DNA of 44,577 nucleotides from NCBI GenBank assembly GCA_031546715.1, contig JAVBKA010000124.1:1-44577 (forward strand), given 5' to 3'. The position numbers and the translations under genes are program-made. Below the pieces are notes generated by a model that saw only the letters and a list, made by a program, of their open reading frames with translations, had not been told where the DNA came from and searched no databases. Positions 8,888 to 17,474 of the stretch are shown piece after piece. Origin of the DNA: JAVBKA01 sp031546715. GTDB taxonomy: Bacteria > Bacillota > Clostridia > Oscillospirales > UBA929. Within the stretch, counting starts at the first letter, position 1; each line of letters begins with the position of its first letter.

Positions 8888-9385
8888 CGCAATAACAAAC
8901 CAAAACCCTAGCCAATAACCGCAGCCAAGCCTAATCACAAGCCGCAGCCCTATACTCAGGACGAGTGCGAAGCACCCAGTCCGCCCGTACACCAACCCAT
9001 CAGGCGCATCCAATTGGGTGCTTTGCTCGATGGCGGCAGACGTCTGCCGCCAATCGCTTTACCACCCTTCGTAAAGGAAGTGCCCCCGCGGCATGAGCGG
9101 AACGAAAAAAATATGCGAGTATACCAAAGGTGCAACAAAGCTCGGGCCAACAAACTCAAAGGTGAACCAACCCATAGGTGCAGCAAACCTTGAGCAACTA
9201 CCCCGCCCTTCGGGCACCCCTCCACAGGAGGGGAATTTAGGAAACCTCGGGCGACCGCAAGGGTCGCCCCTTTCTACCCTTACCCAAAGGTACAGCAAAC
9301 CTCTACTCGTGCCTAATTCCCCTCTGTGGAGGGGTGCCCAAAGGGCGGGGTGGTAACCCACAAAATACCCAGCAACCCCAAGTGC
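8888..9385. repeat. Repeat island after trkH
   Basis: No gene is visible. Bases 8888-9000 show no element I recognise. Around 9010-9105 is an inverted element C, including the palindrome GCAGACGTCTGC. An inverted element B lies at about 9196-9238, a GGGCGACC-gcaa-GGGTCGCCC hairpin at about 9249-9270, and a direct element B at 9316-9359. Reading frames crossing the region are repeat translations. Confidence 0.78.
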
Positions 9386-9387
9386 GA

Positions 9388-9536
9388 TGCGCAACGCCGC
9401 TACGCTATGTTGCGTTTCTTTTAGCACATTTTGGTTCGCATCGGCGAAAAGTTGGATTTCGAGCCGTGCGCGGCTCGATAAAAGGCGTTGCCTTTTAAAA
9501 TCATGAGCTTTTGAAAAAGCTCAACCAAAACTTTTG
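9388..9536 (-). repeat. Element A copy A6, inverted, before malQ
   Basis: Reverse-oriented copy. On the minus strand it reads AAAAGTTTTGGTTGAGC, then hairpin AAAAGGC-aac-GCCTTTT, CGAGCCG-cgca-CGGCTCG and the CGCAAC..GTTGCG arm. The variable third stem differs from A1 (CGAGCCT/AGGCTCG) by a paired change. The AAAAGTTTTG end faces malQ. The middle segment (about 9420-9455) is more diverged than in other copies. Confidence 0.83.
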
Positions 9537-9577
9537 TTTATTTTGATTTACATTAATATAAAAAGGTGGGAGAACGA

Positions 9578-11119
9578 ATGTTAGAACAGCGTTTATCAGG
9601 CATAGTATTACCAGTGGCATCACTTCCCAATGACTACGGCATCGGCACATTTGGTCAAGGAGCATATCGCTTTGTTGACTTCTTAAAAAAGGCAGGTCAA
9701 TCCTATTGGCAAATTCTACCGCTATCGCCGACAGGTTACGGCGATTCGCCATATCAAAGTTGTTCTGCTCGTGCAGGAAACCCGTACTTTATCGACCTAG
9801 AAACCCTGTCAAAGGACGGCTTACTTGAACCCCACGAATATCAGCAGGTCAACTTTAATCAAAACCCTGACCGTATTGATTACGGCGCAGTGTATGAACA
9901 ACGCTTCGCTGTGCTGAAAAAAGCTTATCAACGGGGAAAAGTCAAATATTCAGCGGAAATGGACGCTTTTACGGACGAAAACGCCGATTGGTTGCCTGAT
10001 TATGCGCTGTTTATGGCAGTAAAGGTACATTTTGGCATGGTGGCACTGTCAAAATGGCCAGATAAAGGCATACTTAACCGCAATCCTCATTCAATGGAAA
10101 CATATCGCAATATTTTGTCCGATGAAATACGTTTCCACGTCTTTTTACAAATGATGTTCTTCAAACAGTGGACAGCACTGAAAACATACGCAAATGACTT
10201 CGGTATCAGCATCATCGGAGACGTGCCCATCTATGTGGCAGAGGATAGCGTGGAGGTTTGGGCTGAGCCTGAGCTTTTCGAGCTGTCCGAGCCGGGAGTT
10301 CCAAGCTTGGTGGCAGGTGTTCCGCCTGATTTCTACTCTGCTACAGGTCAGCTCTGGGGAAATCCGCTGTATAAGTGGTCTGTGCATGAAAAGGACGGTT
10401 TTAAGTGGTGGATTGACCGTTTAAGACATAATTCCAAATTTTTTGATGTCATACGTATTGACCATTTTCGTGGATTTCACACCTTTTGGGAGGTTAAATA
10501 CGGCGAAGAAACCGCACTTAACGGTGCTTGGCGTGAAGGTCCATGCATGAAAATTATTGACAAAATTAAAGCAGAGCTTCCTAACGTAGGCTTTATCGGT
10601 GAGGACTTAGGCGACCTAGACGAGGCTGTTGTGGAGTTCATAAAGGGTACAGGAATGCCCGGCATGAAGGTCTGCCTATACGGCTTCGATGTCAACGGCG
10701 ACAGTACTTACATGGGGCACAACGTTATCCCCGCTTGCGTCAATTACACCTCAACACACGATTCACCAACCTTTGTTGGCTGGCTGTACGGCGAAGCAAC
10801 TCCTGAGGAAAAGGATTTTGCTGTCAAGTACTTAAGGCTAAAGCCTGACGAAGGAATCGGCTGGGGAGTAGTCAAAAACGTATGGTCAACCCCTGCAAAG
10901 CTTGCAATGGCACCCTTGCAGGACGTTTTAGGTCTAGGTATGGACGCCCGAATTAACACGCCGTCAACTCTCGGCGGTTCAAACTGGTGCTGGAGAATCC
11001 GCAACGAAGCCTTAAATGAGCATGTGGCAAGTCTGCTCTATGATATAACGAAAGTCTACCGCCGCCTTATGCCAATCCCTGAAATTGAAGATGTCGAGGT
11101 TACTACCGAAAAGGCATAG
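9578..11119 (+). CDS. malQ: 4-alpha-glucanotransferase (amylomaltase)
   Basis: A GH77 enzyme that transfers alpha-1,4-glucan segments between maltodextrins, acting in glycogen or maltodextrin metabolism in the cytosol. The 513-residue protein has the GH77 landmarks: QILPLSPTGYGDSPYQ near the N-terminus, GDVPIYVAEDSVEVWA, the nucleophile region VIRIDHFRGF, the acid/base region FIGEDLGDLD, and NYTSTHDSPTFVGW with the third carboxylate. The ATG at 9578 is preferred over an in-frame GTG at 9566 because the AGGTGGGAG ribosome binding site lies between them. The ATPase gene at 11142 starts 22 bases after the stop and is probably co-transcribed. Confidence 0.95.
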   Translation: MLEQRLSGIVLPVASLPNDYGIGTFGQGAYRFVDFLKKAGQSYWQILPLSPTGYGDSPYQSCSARAGNPYFIDLETLSKDGLLEPHEYQQVNFNQNPDRIDYGAVYEQRFAVLKKAYQRGKVKYSAEMDAFTDENADWLPDYALFMAVKVHFGMVALSKWPDKGILNRNPHSMETYRNILSDEIRFHVFLQMMFFKQWTALKTYANDFGISIIGDVPIYVAEDSVEVWAEPELFELSEPGVPSLVAGVPPDFYSATGQLWGNPLYKWSVHEKDGFKWWIDRLRHNSKFFDVIRIDHFRGFHTFWEVKYGEETALNGAWREGPCMKIIDKIKAELPNVGFIGEDLGDLDEAVVEFIKGTGMPGMKVCLYGFDVNGDSTYMGHNVIPACVNYTSTHDSPTFVGWLYGEATPEEKDFAVKYLRLKPDEGIGWGVVKNVWSTPAKLAMAPLQDVLGLGMDARINTPSTLGGSNWCWRIRNEALNEHVASLLYDITKVYRRLMPIPEIEDVEVTTEKA

Positions 11120-11141
11120 TTTTTTGCTGTGAGGTGACGAT

Positions 11142-12812
11142 GTGGCGTTAAAACGTCAGTTTTTAGGTGAGCTGTTACTTGCAAGCGGTCTTTTAACAAA
11201 AGTTCAACTTGAGGAGTGCCTGTCTATTCAAGAGCAGACAGGTGCTCGTCTTGGCGACGTTGCCCTTGAAAAAGGGCTTCTAACCCATGAACAGCTCATG
11301 GACATATTAGAAAATCAGTTTAACGTCCCTTATGCAGACTTAGCGCGTCTGCCTATCAGTCATGAATTAGCGTCTATAATACCTGTCGCCATTGCCCGAC
11401 GAAATAACTTAGTTCCTGTGAAAACAGAGGAAAATATCCTCTATGTGGCCATTGAAGACCCGCGAAATATCCCTGCTTTAGAGGAAGTTCGCTTTGCGTC
11501 CCATATGGAGGTTCAGCCCATGCTTGCCGCTGGGGCTGGTATTCAGTCTGCCATTAATAGATTATACGGCAGTGAAGCGGCGGAGCAAGCCTTAAAGGAC
11601 ATCCGAAGTCAGGGAATTTTGGAGGAAATAACGTCAATTAAGGACGCGGAGGAGGACATTAACTCTGCGCCCATTGTCAGGCTTTGCAATGCAATTTTGG
11701 AACAAGCTGTCAACGAAGAGGCTTCAGATATTCATATTGAGCCGCTGCAAAACTCTGTCCGCACCAGAATCCGTGTGGATGGAATGCTAACAGAGCATTT
11801 GACACTGCCCAAATCCGCCCTCAACGCCATTGTTGCACGACTGAAAATCTTGGGTAAAATGAACATTGCCGAGAAGCGTCTCCCTCAAGACGGACGGTTC
11901 GACGCCCACATTTTAGGAAATGATATTGACGTTCGTCTGTCAACAATGCCCACAGTTCACGGTGAGAAAATTGTACTGCGCCTGTTAAACCGCAATAATT
12001 TTCTTATCCCTAAGGAGAAACTGGGCTTTACAGAGGCAAATTTGCGGAAATTTGAGGAGCTTTTACGAAATCCGCACGGCATAATTTTAGTCACAGGTCC
12101 AACAGGCTCAGGGAAATCTACCACGCTGTATACCATGCTTAGCGAGATAAATAATATCCGCGACAACATCGTAACGGTGGAAGACCCTGTTGAGTACATG
12201 CTGACAGGGCTTAATCAAATGCAGGTCAACGTAAAAGCGGGCTTGGATTTTTCCACAGGTCTGCGGTCGATTTTGCGGCAAGACCCCGATGTTATTATGG
12301 TTGGCGAAATTCGTGATACGGATACAGTCCAAATTGCAATTCGCGCGGCGATTACGGGGCATTTAGTACTGTCCACAATCCACACAAATGACGCGGTTTC
12401 CACAATATATAGACTTATTGATATGGGTGTACCGAGCTATTTAGTGTCTGCCGCCTTGGCGGGGATAGTGTCCCAGCGGCTTGTGAAAACTATTTGCCCG
12501 CTGTGCAGACAGCATTATTTTCCAGAAATAGGCGAGCTTGAAATTGCTCGGCTTGAAACTGGACGCATTCCCAGGGCGTTTTATAGAGGTACAGGCTGCG
12601 GAGCATGTGCAAATACGGGATACAAGGGCAGAATTGCGGTTATTGAGATTTTGATGATGGATTCGACTATTCGTGAAATGATTCACAACGGCGACCCGCT
12701 GGACAATATTCGGCAATATGCCGCTGCTAATGGCATGAGCAGCATTAGAAATGAATGCATAAGCCTGATAGAAGACGGCATCACCACGCTGTCCGAACTT
12801 GTAAAACTATAA
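11142..12812 (+). CDS. GspE/PilB-family secretion or pilus-assembly ATPase (orphan)
   Basis: A hexameric cytosolic motor ATPase of the type II secretion/type IV pilus family. Two MshEN-like regions lie at about residues 1-150, then the GspE core with Walker A GPTGSGKST, an Asp box/Walker B region (RQDPDVIMVGEIRDTDT), a His box (HLVLSTIHTND), and a tetracysteine zinc motif (CPLCR..CGACANTGYKG) near the C-terminus. The 556-residue length is typical. The GTG at 11142 follows GAGGTGA at 11131-11137; the overlapping ATG at 11140 runs into a stop at once. No pilin, PilC, PilM or prepilin peptidase gene is nearby, so its partners must be elsewhere. Confidence 0.9.
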   Translation: MALKRQFLGELLLASGLLTKVQLEECLSIQEQTGARLGDVALEKGLLTHEQLMDILENQFNVPYADLARLPISHELASIIPVAIARRNNLVPVKTEENILYVAIEDPRNIPALEEVRFASHMEVQPMLAAGAGIQSAINRLYGSEAAEQALKDIRSQGILEEITSIKDAEEDINSAPIVRLCNAILEQAVNEEASDIHIEPLQNSVRTRIRVDGMLTEHLTLPKSALNAIVARLKILGKMNIAEKRLPQDGRFDAHILGNDIDVRLSTMPTVHGEKIVLRLLNRNNFLIPKEKLGFTEANLRKFEELLRNPHGIILVTGPTGSGKSTTLYTMLSEINNIRDNIVTVEDPVEYMLTGLNQMQVNVKAGLDFSTGLRSILRQDPDVIMVGEIRDTDTVQIAIRAAITGHLVLSTIHTNDAVSTIYRLIDMGVPSYLVSAALAGIVSQRLVKTICPLCRQHYFPEIGELEIARLETGRIPRAFYRGTGCGACANTGYKGRIAVIEILMMDSTIREMIHNGDPLDNIRQYAAANGMSSIRNECISLIEDGITTLSELVKL

Positions 12813-12820
12813 CAAAAAGC

Positions 12821-13032
12821 ACAAAAGTTTTGCTTGAGCTTTTTCAAAAGCTCACGGATATTTAAGGCAGAGCCTTAAATCGAGCCTCGCAAGGCTCGAA
12901 ACCCATCCTTGAGCCGCGCGAACCAAATAATCGTAAGAAAAAACGCAACACAGCGTAGCGGCGTTGCGCACGGCACTATAGAAATGCAATAGCTTGAGAT
13001 GGAAGGTTATCTTGGGCTACTGCTTTTTTAAA
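12821..13032 (+). repeat. Element A copy A2 with terminal hairpin
   Basis: Full-length copy starting nine bases after the ATPase stop. The four standard hairpins occupy about 12821-12970. They are followed by CGGCACTATAGAAA and a long terminator-like hairpin (12985-13029) ending in a T-run. The final hairpin pairs TAGCTTGAGA with TCTTGGGCTA, which needs several G-U pairs and so only works well as RNA. A3 and A7 carry the same tail. Confidence 0.85.
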
Positions 13033-13045
13033 GGGGCATGTTGGC

Positions 13046-13145
13046 GACATGATTTGACGAACTTCTTAATCAAGAGTATGTTGATTAGTTTTATTTTCTG
13101 TGTTAGTATGAAGGTAAGATTGGATGCTAGAGTGTTTATATTTTT
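13046..13145 (+). repeat. Duplicated ~100-bp leader, copy 1
   Basis: Nearly the same sequence occurs at 27937-28035. Both copies lie directly upstream of an accessory gene's ribosome binding site. This copy has a 7-bp inverted repeat TAATCAA-gagtatg-TTGATTA and, 17 bases after TTGATT, TAGTAT preceded by TG, so it may be a promoter. It also contains a short in-frame peptide (MLISFIFCVS...). Confidence 0.75.
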
Positions 13146-13173
13146 TTTTGTGTGTGGGGGGGGGAGTGATTTT

Positions 13174-13503
13174 ATGGACGACCAGATAGGGATGCTAATA
13201 GACAGTTTCAATGAAGATACAAAACAAAGATTTGAGCAACTAGGTAACCTGATATATGAGAGTGTGTCCAAGCCAATTAATGAAAAGTTATGGGCTAAAC
13301 TGCCATCGTTTTATGTCGGAGAAAAATTTATAAGGCTAATACCTTTCAAAGACCACATTAACGTAGAAGCCAAAGCTATTCTTGAACATCGTGTCGAATT
13401 AGCGGAATACAAAATAACACCCAAGGGCATGCTTCAATTGTTTCATAAACAACCAATTCCTATCGAAGTTTTAAGGTTTATATTTAAGGAATCGCTAGAG
13501 TAG
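13174..13503 (+). CDS. DUF1801 (YdhG-like) domain protein
   Basis: A 109-residue cytosolic protein. The pattern LPSFYVGEKFIRLIPFKDHINVEAKA followed by YKITPKGMLQLFHKQPIP..VLRFIFK matches the DUF1801 fold, which is related to frataxin-like iron-chaperone proteins in Bacillus (YdhG). Molecular function in the family is poorly defined. The ATG at 13174 follows a G-rich GGGGGAG site. The frame extends upstream through the duplicated leader, but there is no ribosome binding site there. The gene lies within a block bounded by inverted element A copies (12821 and 14382), which suggests an acquired cargo block. Confidence 0.7.
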   Translation: MDDQIGMLIDSFNEDTKQRFEQLGNLIYESVSKPINEKLWAKLPSFYVGEKFIRLIPFKDHINVEAKAILEHRVELAEYKITPKGMLQLFHKQPIPIEVLRFIFKESLE

Positions 13504-13669
13504 TATTCAACTACTAATAAGCATTTGTGACCACGGCACTGAAAACCACTGTGCTTCTTGGGTATAGAGATTATCTAACGTGCTATAATGGTAAACATTT
13601 GTTTTGACGTTATTATTGCACCGTTCGAGTAAACTGTTTATTTTATATAATGTAACGTGGAGGTCAAAT

Positions 13670-14125
13670 ATGGAAACTTGGAAAAACGATAGGATTGGCG
13701 CTTGTGAACGGGGTGAAAATCCAACATTAATGGTCAAAATGAAAAGCGGATTTGCAGTTATTGGTGATAATCAATTTCTTCCTGGTTATTGTGTGCTGTT
13801 AGGCTATCCCAAAAGTGATTCTTTAAATGAACTGTCCTTAGCGGAACGCAGTCAATACCTCATAGATATGACACTCATTGGAGATGCCATAATTAAAACC
13901 TGCAATCCTCTTAGAATTAATTATCAGACACTAATGAACTTGGATCATTACTTACATACCCATATAGAAGCTCGCTACGATTGGGAACCAGATGAGTATA
14001 AGCGTAGACCAAGCTATTTTTACCCAAAAGAACAAAGGTATAGTGAGCAGTACGAATATTGCGAAGAACGTTTTGGCGATATAAAGAAAAAAATATCTGA
14101 AAACCTAATTGAATTAATGAAGTGA
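13670..14125 (+). CDS. HIT-like (histidine triad) protein, degenerate triad
   Basis: A 151-residue protein related to HIT nucleotide hydrolases/transferases. GENPTLMVKMKSGFAVIGDNQFLPGYCVLL resembles the HIT N-terminal strand region. NLDHYLHTHIEARY aligns with the H-x-H-x-H motif: the middle (catalytic) and third histidines are present, but the first is Tyr, with an extra His two residues earlier. A Tyr-rich C-terminal extension follows. The ATG at 13670 follows GGAGG (13659-13663). A TGCTATAAT at 13581-13589 could be an extended -10. A terminator follows at 14171-14220. Substrate is unknown. Confidence 0.68.
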   Translation: METWKNDRIGACERGENPTLMVKMKSGFAVIGDNQFLPGYCVLLGYPKSDSLNELSLAERSQYLIDMTLIGDAIIKTCNPLRINYQTLMNLDHYLHTHIEARYDWEPDEYKRRPSYFYPKEQRYSEQYEYCEERFGDIKKKISENLIELMK

Positions 14126-14170
14126 CTCCGCGGCATGAGCGGAAATGTGTAAGATATGCGATTCACCCAA

Positions 14171-14220
14171 AAAAAGCAATAGCTTGAGATACCTGTCGTA
14201 TCTCAAGCTACTGCTTTTTT
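14171..14220. terminator. Strong rho-independent terminator (tail of element A7)
   Basis: A long stem (AGCAATAGCTTGAGATAC pairing with GTATCTCAAGCTACTGCT) closes a 5-base loop and has an A-run before and a T-run after, so it could terminate both strands. It lies downstream of the HIT-like gene and is also the tail of element A copy A7, homologous to those of A2 and A3. Confidence 0.88.
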
Positions 14221-14228
14221 ATAATACC

Positions 14229-14382
14229 ATGCGCAACGCCGCAACGCTGTGTTGCGTTTTTTCTTACGACTTTTTTGTTCGCGCGGCTCAAAGCAAGCGT
14301 TTCGAGGCGTGCGCGCCTCGATAAAAGGCTTTGCCTTTTAAAACCATGAGCTTTTGAAAAAGCTCAAGCAAAACTTTTGCTT
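14229..14382 (-). repeat. Element A copy A7, inverted
   Basis: Reverse copy ending four bases before the minus-strand M55 gene's stop. Minus-strand hairpins are GAGCTTTT-tc-AAAAGCTC, AAAAGGC-aaa-GCCTTTT, CGAGGCG-cgca-CGCCTCG and CGCAAC..GTTGCG. The third stem differs from A1, A4 and A6 at matched positions on both arms. With A2 it brackets the DUF1801 and HIT-like genes. Confidence 0.86.
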
Positions 14383-14386
14383 GTTC

Positions 14387-15220
14387 TTATTTTTTAAATA
14401 CGCGTTCCATGGCGTAATTCAAAAATACCATTCCCACTTCAATCGTTGGTGCAGACCATTTACAAACATGATTCAGGAATTTTCCGCTCCAAACTGACTT
14501 CTTTTCCGTTTTAAACGTATATTCATCACTAAGCTCGAGCATAAAGTCAAAAGGTTGCTTAACACTGGGCGAATGAGCTAATGCCGCACGATTCAGCGCA
14601 GTAACAACTCCGTTATAAATAACAGTATAGGTATCCTCCGGCTTAGGCTCCCATTTTTGCAGCTTATCTTTAACTGGTATTTGTACAACAGTTTTAACCA
14701 GCTCTGCCGCTTCACGCATTGACGCCGCACAGCCAATATTTGCAATATATGGTACATGCTCAAAGCTCAAAACCGCAGACCCTATTTCAGAAATATGAAC
14801 CTCATTCAAATAAAACGCTGACACAGGAGGGGAGACAATTGTTTTAGGGAAATAGGCATGTGTTTCGCCGTTACGAGCGTGCATACCAACCGTAATAAGA
14901 CCCACGGGCTGTTCACCTGCTAGACTGCGAATACGTTTACGGTAAAAAAGTTCGTCAGTAACATTAAGAAGGCGAACATTTCCTTTTAAGCATTCTGCCT
15001 TTATATTAAATTGGTTTTTTCCCTTTGCTTGAGCGTCAAAAATCAAGATCTCTTCAATACCGAAAGAAAAAGCCGCATCACAAACAGCTTGACAGTCCTG
15101 TGTTATACAATCTCTGCCGTACTTTTCCCAGTCCTCACTGCCGACTTCACGCCATGAGGCATTGCTGTCAAATATACCTGATGCTCCGTCAAGCTTGGCA
15201 TATACTATTAATTGTCTCAT
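14387..15220 (-). CDS. M55-family (DppA-like) peptidase homologue, probably inactive
   Basis: The protein (277 residues) aligns along its length with DppA-type D-aminopeptidases, zinc enzymes that act on D-amino-acid peptides. The family's first metal motif SVDMEGISG reads YAKLDGASG, so the zinc Asp is Lys and the Glu is Asp. The NDSHSK His is Gln (FDAQAKGKN). The ligand His in VGMHARNG and the Glu in SEIGS remain, while the second active-site His region reads FPKT. A catalytic role is therefore doubtful. The ATG at 15220 has GGAGG six bases upstream; a TTG at 15226 abuts that site. It lies downstream of gdpP on the same strand. Confidence 0.72.
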   Translation of the reverse strand: MRQLIVYAKLDGASGIFDSNASWREVGSEDWEKYGRDCITQDCQAVCDAAFSFGIEEILIFDAQAKGKNQFNIKAECLKGNVRLLNVTDELFYRKRIRSLAGEQPVGLITVGMHARNGETHAYFPKTIVSPPVSAFYLNEVHISEIGSAVLSFEHVPYIANIGCAASMREAAELVKTVVQIPVKDKLQKWEPKPEDTYTVIYNGVVTALNRAALAHSPSVKQPFDFMLELSDEYTFKTEKKSVWSGKFLNHVCKWSAPTIEVGMVFLNYAMERVFKK

Positions 15221-15282
15221 ACTCAACCTCCATCATCTTGGTGGTGAACCTTCAAAACCTTGCTGGCTTCACCACTAGGCGG

Positions 15283-17280
15283 TTACTCTATTTCACTTTC
15301 CTCGCAATATAAACTAATTGCTGAAACAAGTCGCGCTACTGACTCTTCTAAGGAAAGTCCTTTAAGTTGTGCGCCTGCCATGTTTAAATGTCCGCCGCCG
15401 CCTAATTTTTCACATATAAATTGTACATTTATAGTGCCAAGACTTCTGGCAGAAATTATTACTTCGTCATCCCATGGAAAAATTACAAAGGATGCTCCGA
15501 CACCTATGATATCCAACAGCTCATCTGCCGCTTTTGCCGCAATTGAGCGGTCTATTTCATAATTAAGTGCCGAAACAGCAATTATTCTGTGTATCATTTT
15601 TGCACTGCGTATGATGTCATACTTAACTGCCGAACTGCCCAGGTCAGTTTGAAAAAGTGTCTTTACTAAGGTGGTATCTGCGCCTGCATTTCGCAAAAAA
15701 GCTGCCGCTTCAAAGGTTCTTACGCCTGTATGCATGGTAAAATTCTTAGTATCAAGGACTATGCCACCCAAAATCGCATTGGCTTCACATCTCAGCAAAT
15801 CCTGTGTTCCGCAAATGTATTGCAGTAGCTCACATACCAGCTCAGCAGCACTGGAAGCATAGGGCTCGTGAAAGCTAAGGGTTGCTTTGTCAATATAGCT
15901 TGCGCCGCGACGGTGATGGTCAATTACAATAGTATTTGAGCAAAGGTCAAGCACCGAGGGACTTTCAACAATATCAGGCCTGTTACAGTCAACGACTACC
16001 AACAGCGTATTATTGGTAATTTGGTCAATTGCCGTTTGTTCGTCAAGGAAAATGTCTTTATATTCAGGGAAATCCAACATATAGTTAATCAGCAGAGATG
16101 CGGCGGTTTTTTCCCTGTTTACGACTATATTTGCTTGAATACCTTGTTTTCGAGCTGCACATATTATGCCGCAGGCAGAGCCGATTACATCAATATCACT
16201 GTTAGAATGTCCCATAACTAACACATTTGAGCTTTGGGAAATTAATCTGGCAAGATTTGAGGCAACCATTCTGCTTTTTACCTTGGTACGTTTTTCCGTT
16301 TCCTTTACATGACCGCCGTAAAAATCAAAATTAGTACCATTTTTTATAACAGCTTGGTCGCCGCCTCTGGAAAGTGCCATCTCTATGGCAAGCTGAGCGG
16401 AATTTAAGCTTTCAGCAAGATTTGATGTACCCTTACCAATGCCGATTGACAATGTTAAAGGTGCTTGAGATGCGGATTTCAGCTCTCTGGCTGACTCGAT
16501 TATAGAAAATTTACCGTCAATAAAGGTACGAAGATGGCGTTCTTCAAATATAATCATATACCTGTCACGGTCAACTCGTCTGAGTATACCTCCGGTAAAG
16601 TTAAACCATTTTGCAATACGTTCATCTAAGGCGGCAAGAGTGGTGCTGCGTGCCGAATCTGCCATACCCTTCAGCACTTCATCATAATTATCAGTCATTA
16701 TAACGCCGACTAGGGGACGTGCGCTGATAACCTCGTGCCGCAAGGTTAAAAGCTCTGTAGTATCAAGCCAATACAGCGTTGCGAGAAATCCCTTGGTATC
16801 CTTGGCTGCTGTTCGCACAATGTTTCCAAACACTGTATATTGCTTGTCCCTAAGCTTTACTGGGTAGGGGCATTCGGTTTGACCTTCAAGAATCCACTTA
16901 ATATCAAAGCCTGTAATTACGTTTGAAATGCTAGTTTCAAAAAGATGCTCTCTGTCTCCCGTAATGGCTTGAAATTTTGAGTTACTCCAAACGATTTCTC
17001 CTGATTCGATTCGGAGAATAACCATTGGCATTGGGAAGTTAATTATAGAATCTTTTGTAGCTGAGTCTACATTAGAGGTAACTTGCTCTATATAGCGTAC
17101 TATATCACGTCTTCTGCGTTTTATTGTGCGCAAGTAGAAGAAAAAAAGCAGAAGAATAACGACGCCTTCTCCGATTGCAATATATATTTCAAAGAAAGCA
17201 GTCAGAATCGCAAATAATAAGAGGACAAAAAAGAATAATCTAAAGCCTGGCTCCATCGCTGCTTTAAATTTACGATTCAT
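15283..17280 (-). CDS. gdpP: Cyclic-di-AMP phosphodiesterase GdpP
   Basis: GdpP is a membrane enzyme that hydrolyses c-di-AMP to pApA, a signal controlling potassium uptake and cell-wall stress. The 665 residues contain two N-terminal membrane segments (about 13-52), a PAS-like region, a degenerate GGDEF domain (LSIGIGKGTSNLAES..ALSRGGDQAVIK), a DHH domain (GHSNSDIDVIGSA, VVDCNRPD, IDHHRRGAS) and DHHA1 with GGGGHLNMAGAQ. Domain order and length match the family. The N-terminal Arg/Lys before the first membrane segment fits the chosen start. TrkAH at 6051-8887 is a plausible physiological target system. Confidence 0.94.
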   Translation of the reverse strand: MNRKFKAAMEPGFRLFFFVLLLFAILTAFFEIYIAIGEGVVILLLFFFYLRTIKRRRRDIVRYIEQVTSNVDSATKDSIINFPMPMVILRIESGEIVWSNSKFQAITGDREHLFETSISNVITGFDIKWILEGQTECPYPVKLRDKQYTVFGNIVRTAAKDTKGFLATLYWLDTTELLTLRHEVISARPLVGVIMTDNYDEVLKGMADSARSTTLAALDERIAKWFNFTGGILRRVDRDRYMIIFEERHLRTFIDGKFSIIESARELKSASQAPLTLSIGIGKGTSNLAESLNSAQLAIEMALSRGGDQAVIKNGTNFDFYGGHVKETEKRTKVKSRMVASNLARLISQSSNVLVMGHSNSDIDVIGSACGIICAARKQGIQANIVVNREKTAASLLINYMLDFPEYKDIFLDEQTAIDQITNNTLLVVVDCNRPDIVESPSVLDLCSNTIVIDHHRRGASYIDKATLSFHEPYASSAAELVCELLQYICGTQDLLRCEANAILGGIVLDTKNFTMHTGVRTFEAAAFLRNAGADTTLVKTLFQTDLGSSAVKYDIIRSAKMIHRIIAVSALNYEIDRSIAAKAADELLDIIGVGASFVIFPWDDEVIISARSLGTINVQFICEKLGGGGHLNMAGAQLKGLSLEESVARLVSAISLYCEESEIE

Positions 17281-17474
17281 TATACACCGCCCTCATAGTA
17301 ATGTCAATTAATGCCCTAAAGTAAAGACCATTATACCAAACTATTTGCATAACCGCAATGTCTATTTTGCCAAAAATCTTATAACCTTTGGTGAAAAACA
17401 AAATATTTTCTCAAAATCTCTAAAGTTGACCAGAGGTTCTAACGATATTAGACATAGAAATGGAGGGATCCGAA

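Noticed and set aside
8956..9427. Frames of about 90-120 codons after trkH
   Set aside because: Repeat translations on overlapping strands, without start signals.
12994..13173. N-terminal extension of the DUF1801 protein through the duplicated leader
   Set aside because: A clear ribosome binding site precedes the ATG at 13174, and the extension includes the tail hairpin of A2. The shared in-frame peptide is kept as an observation only.
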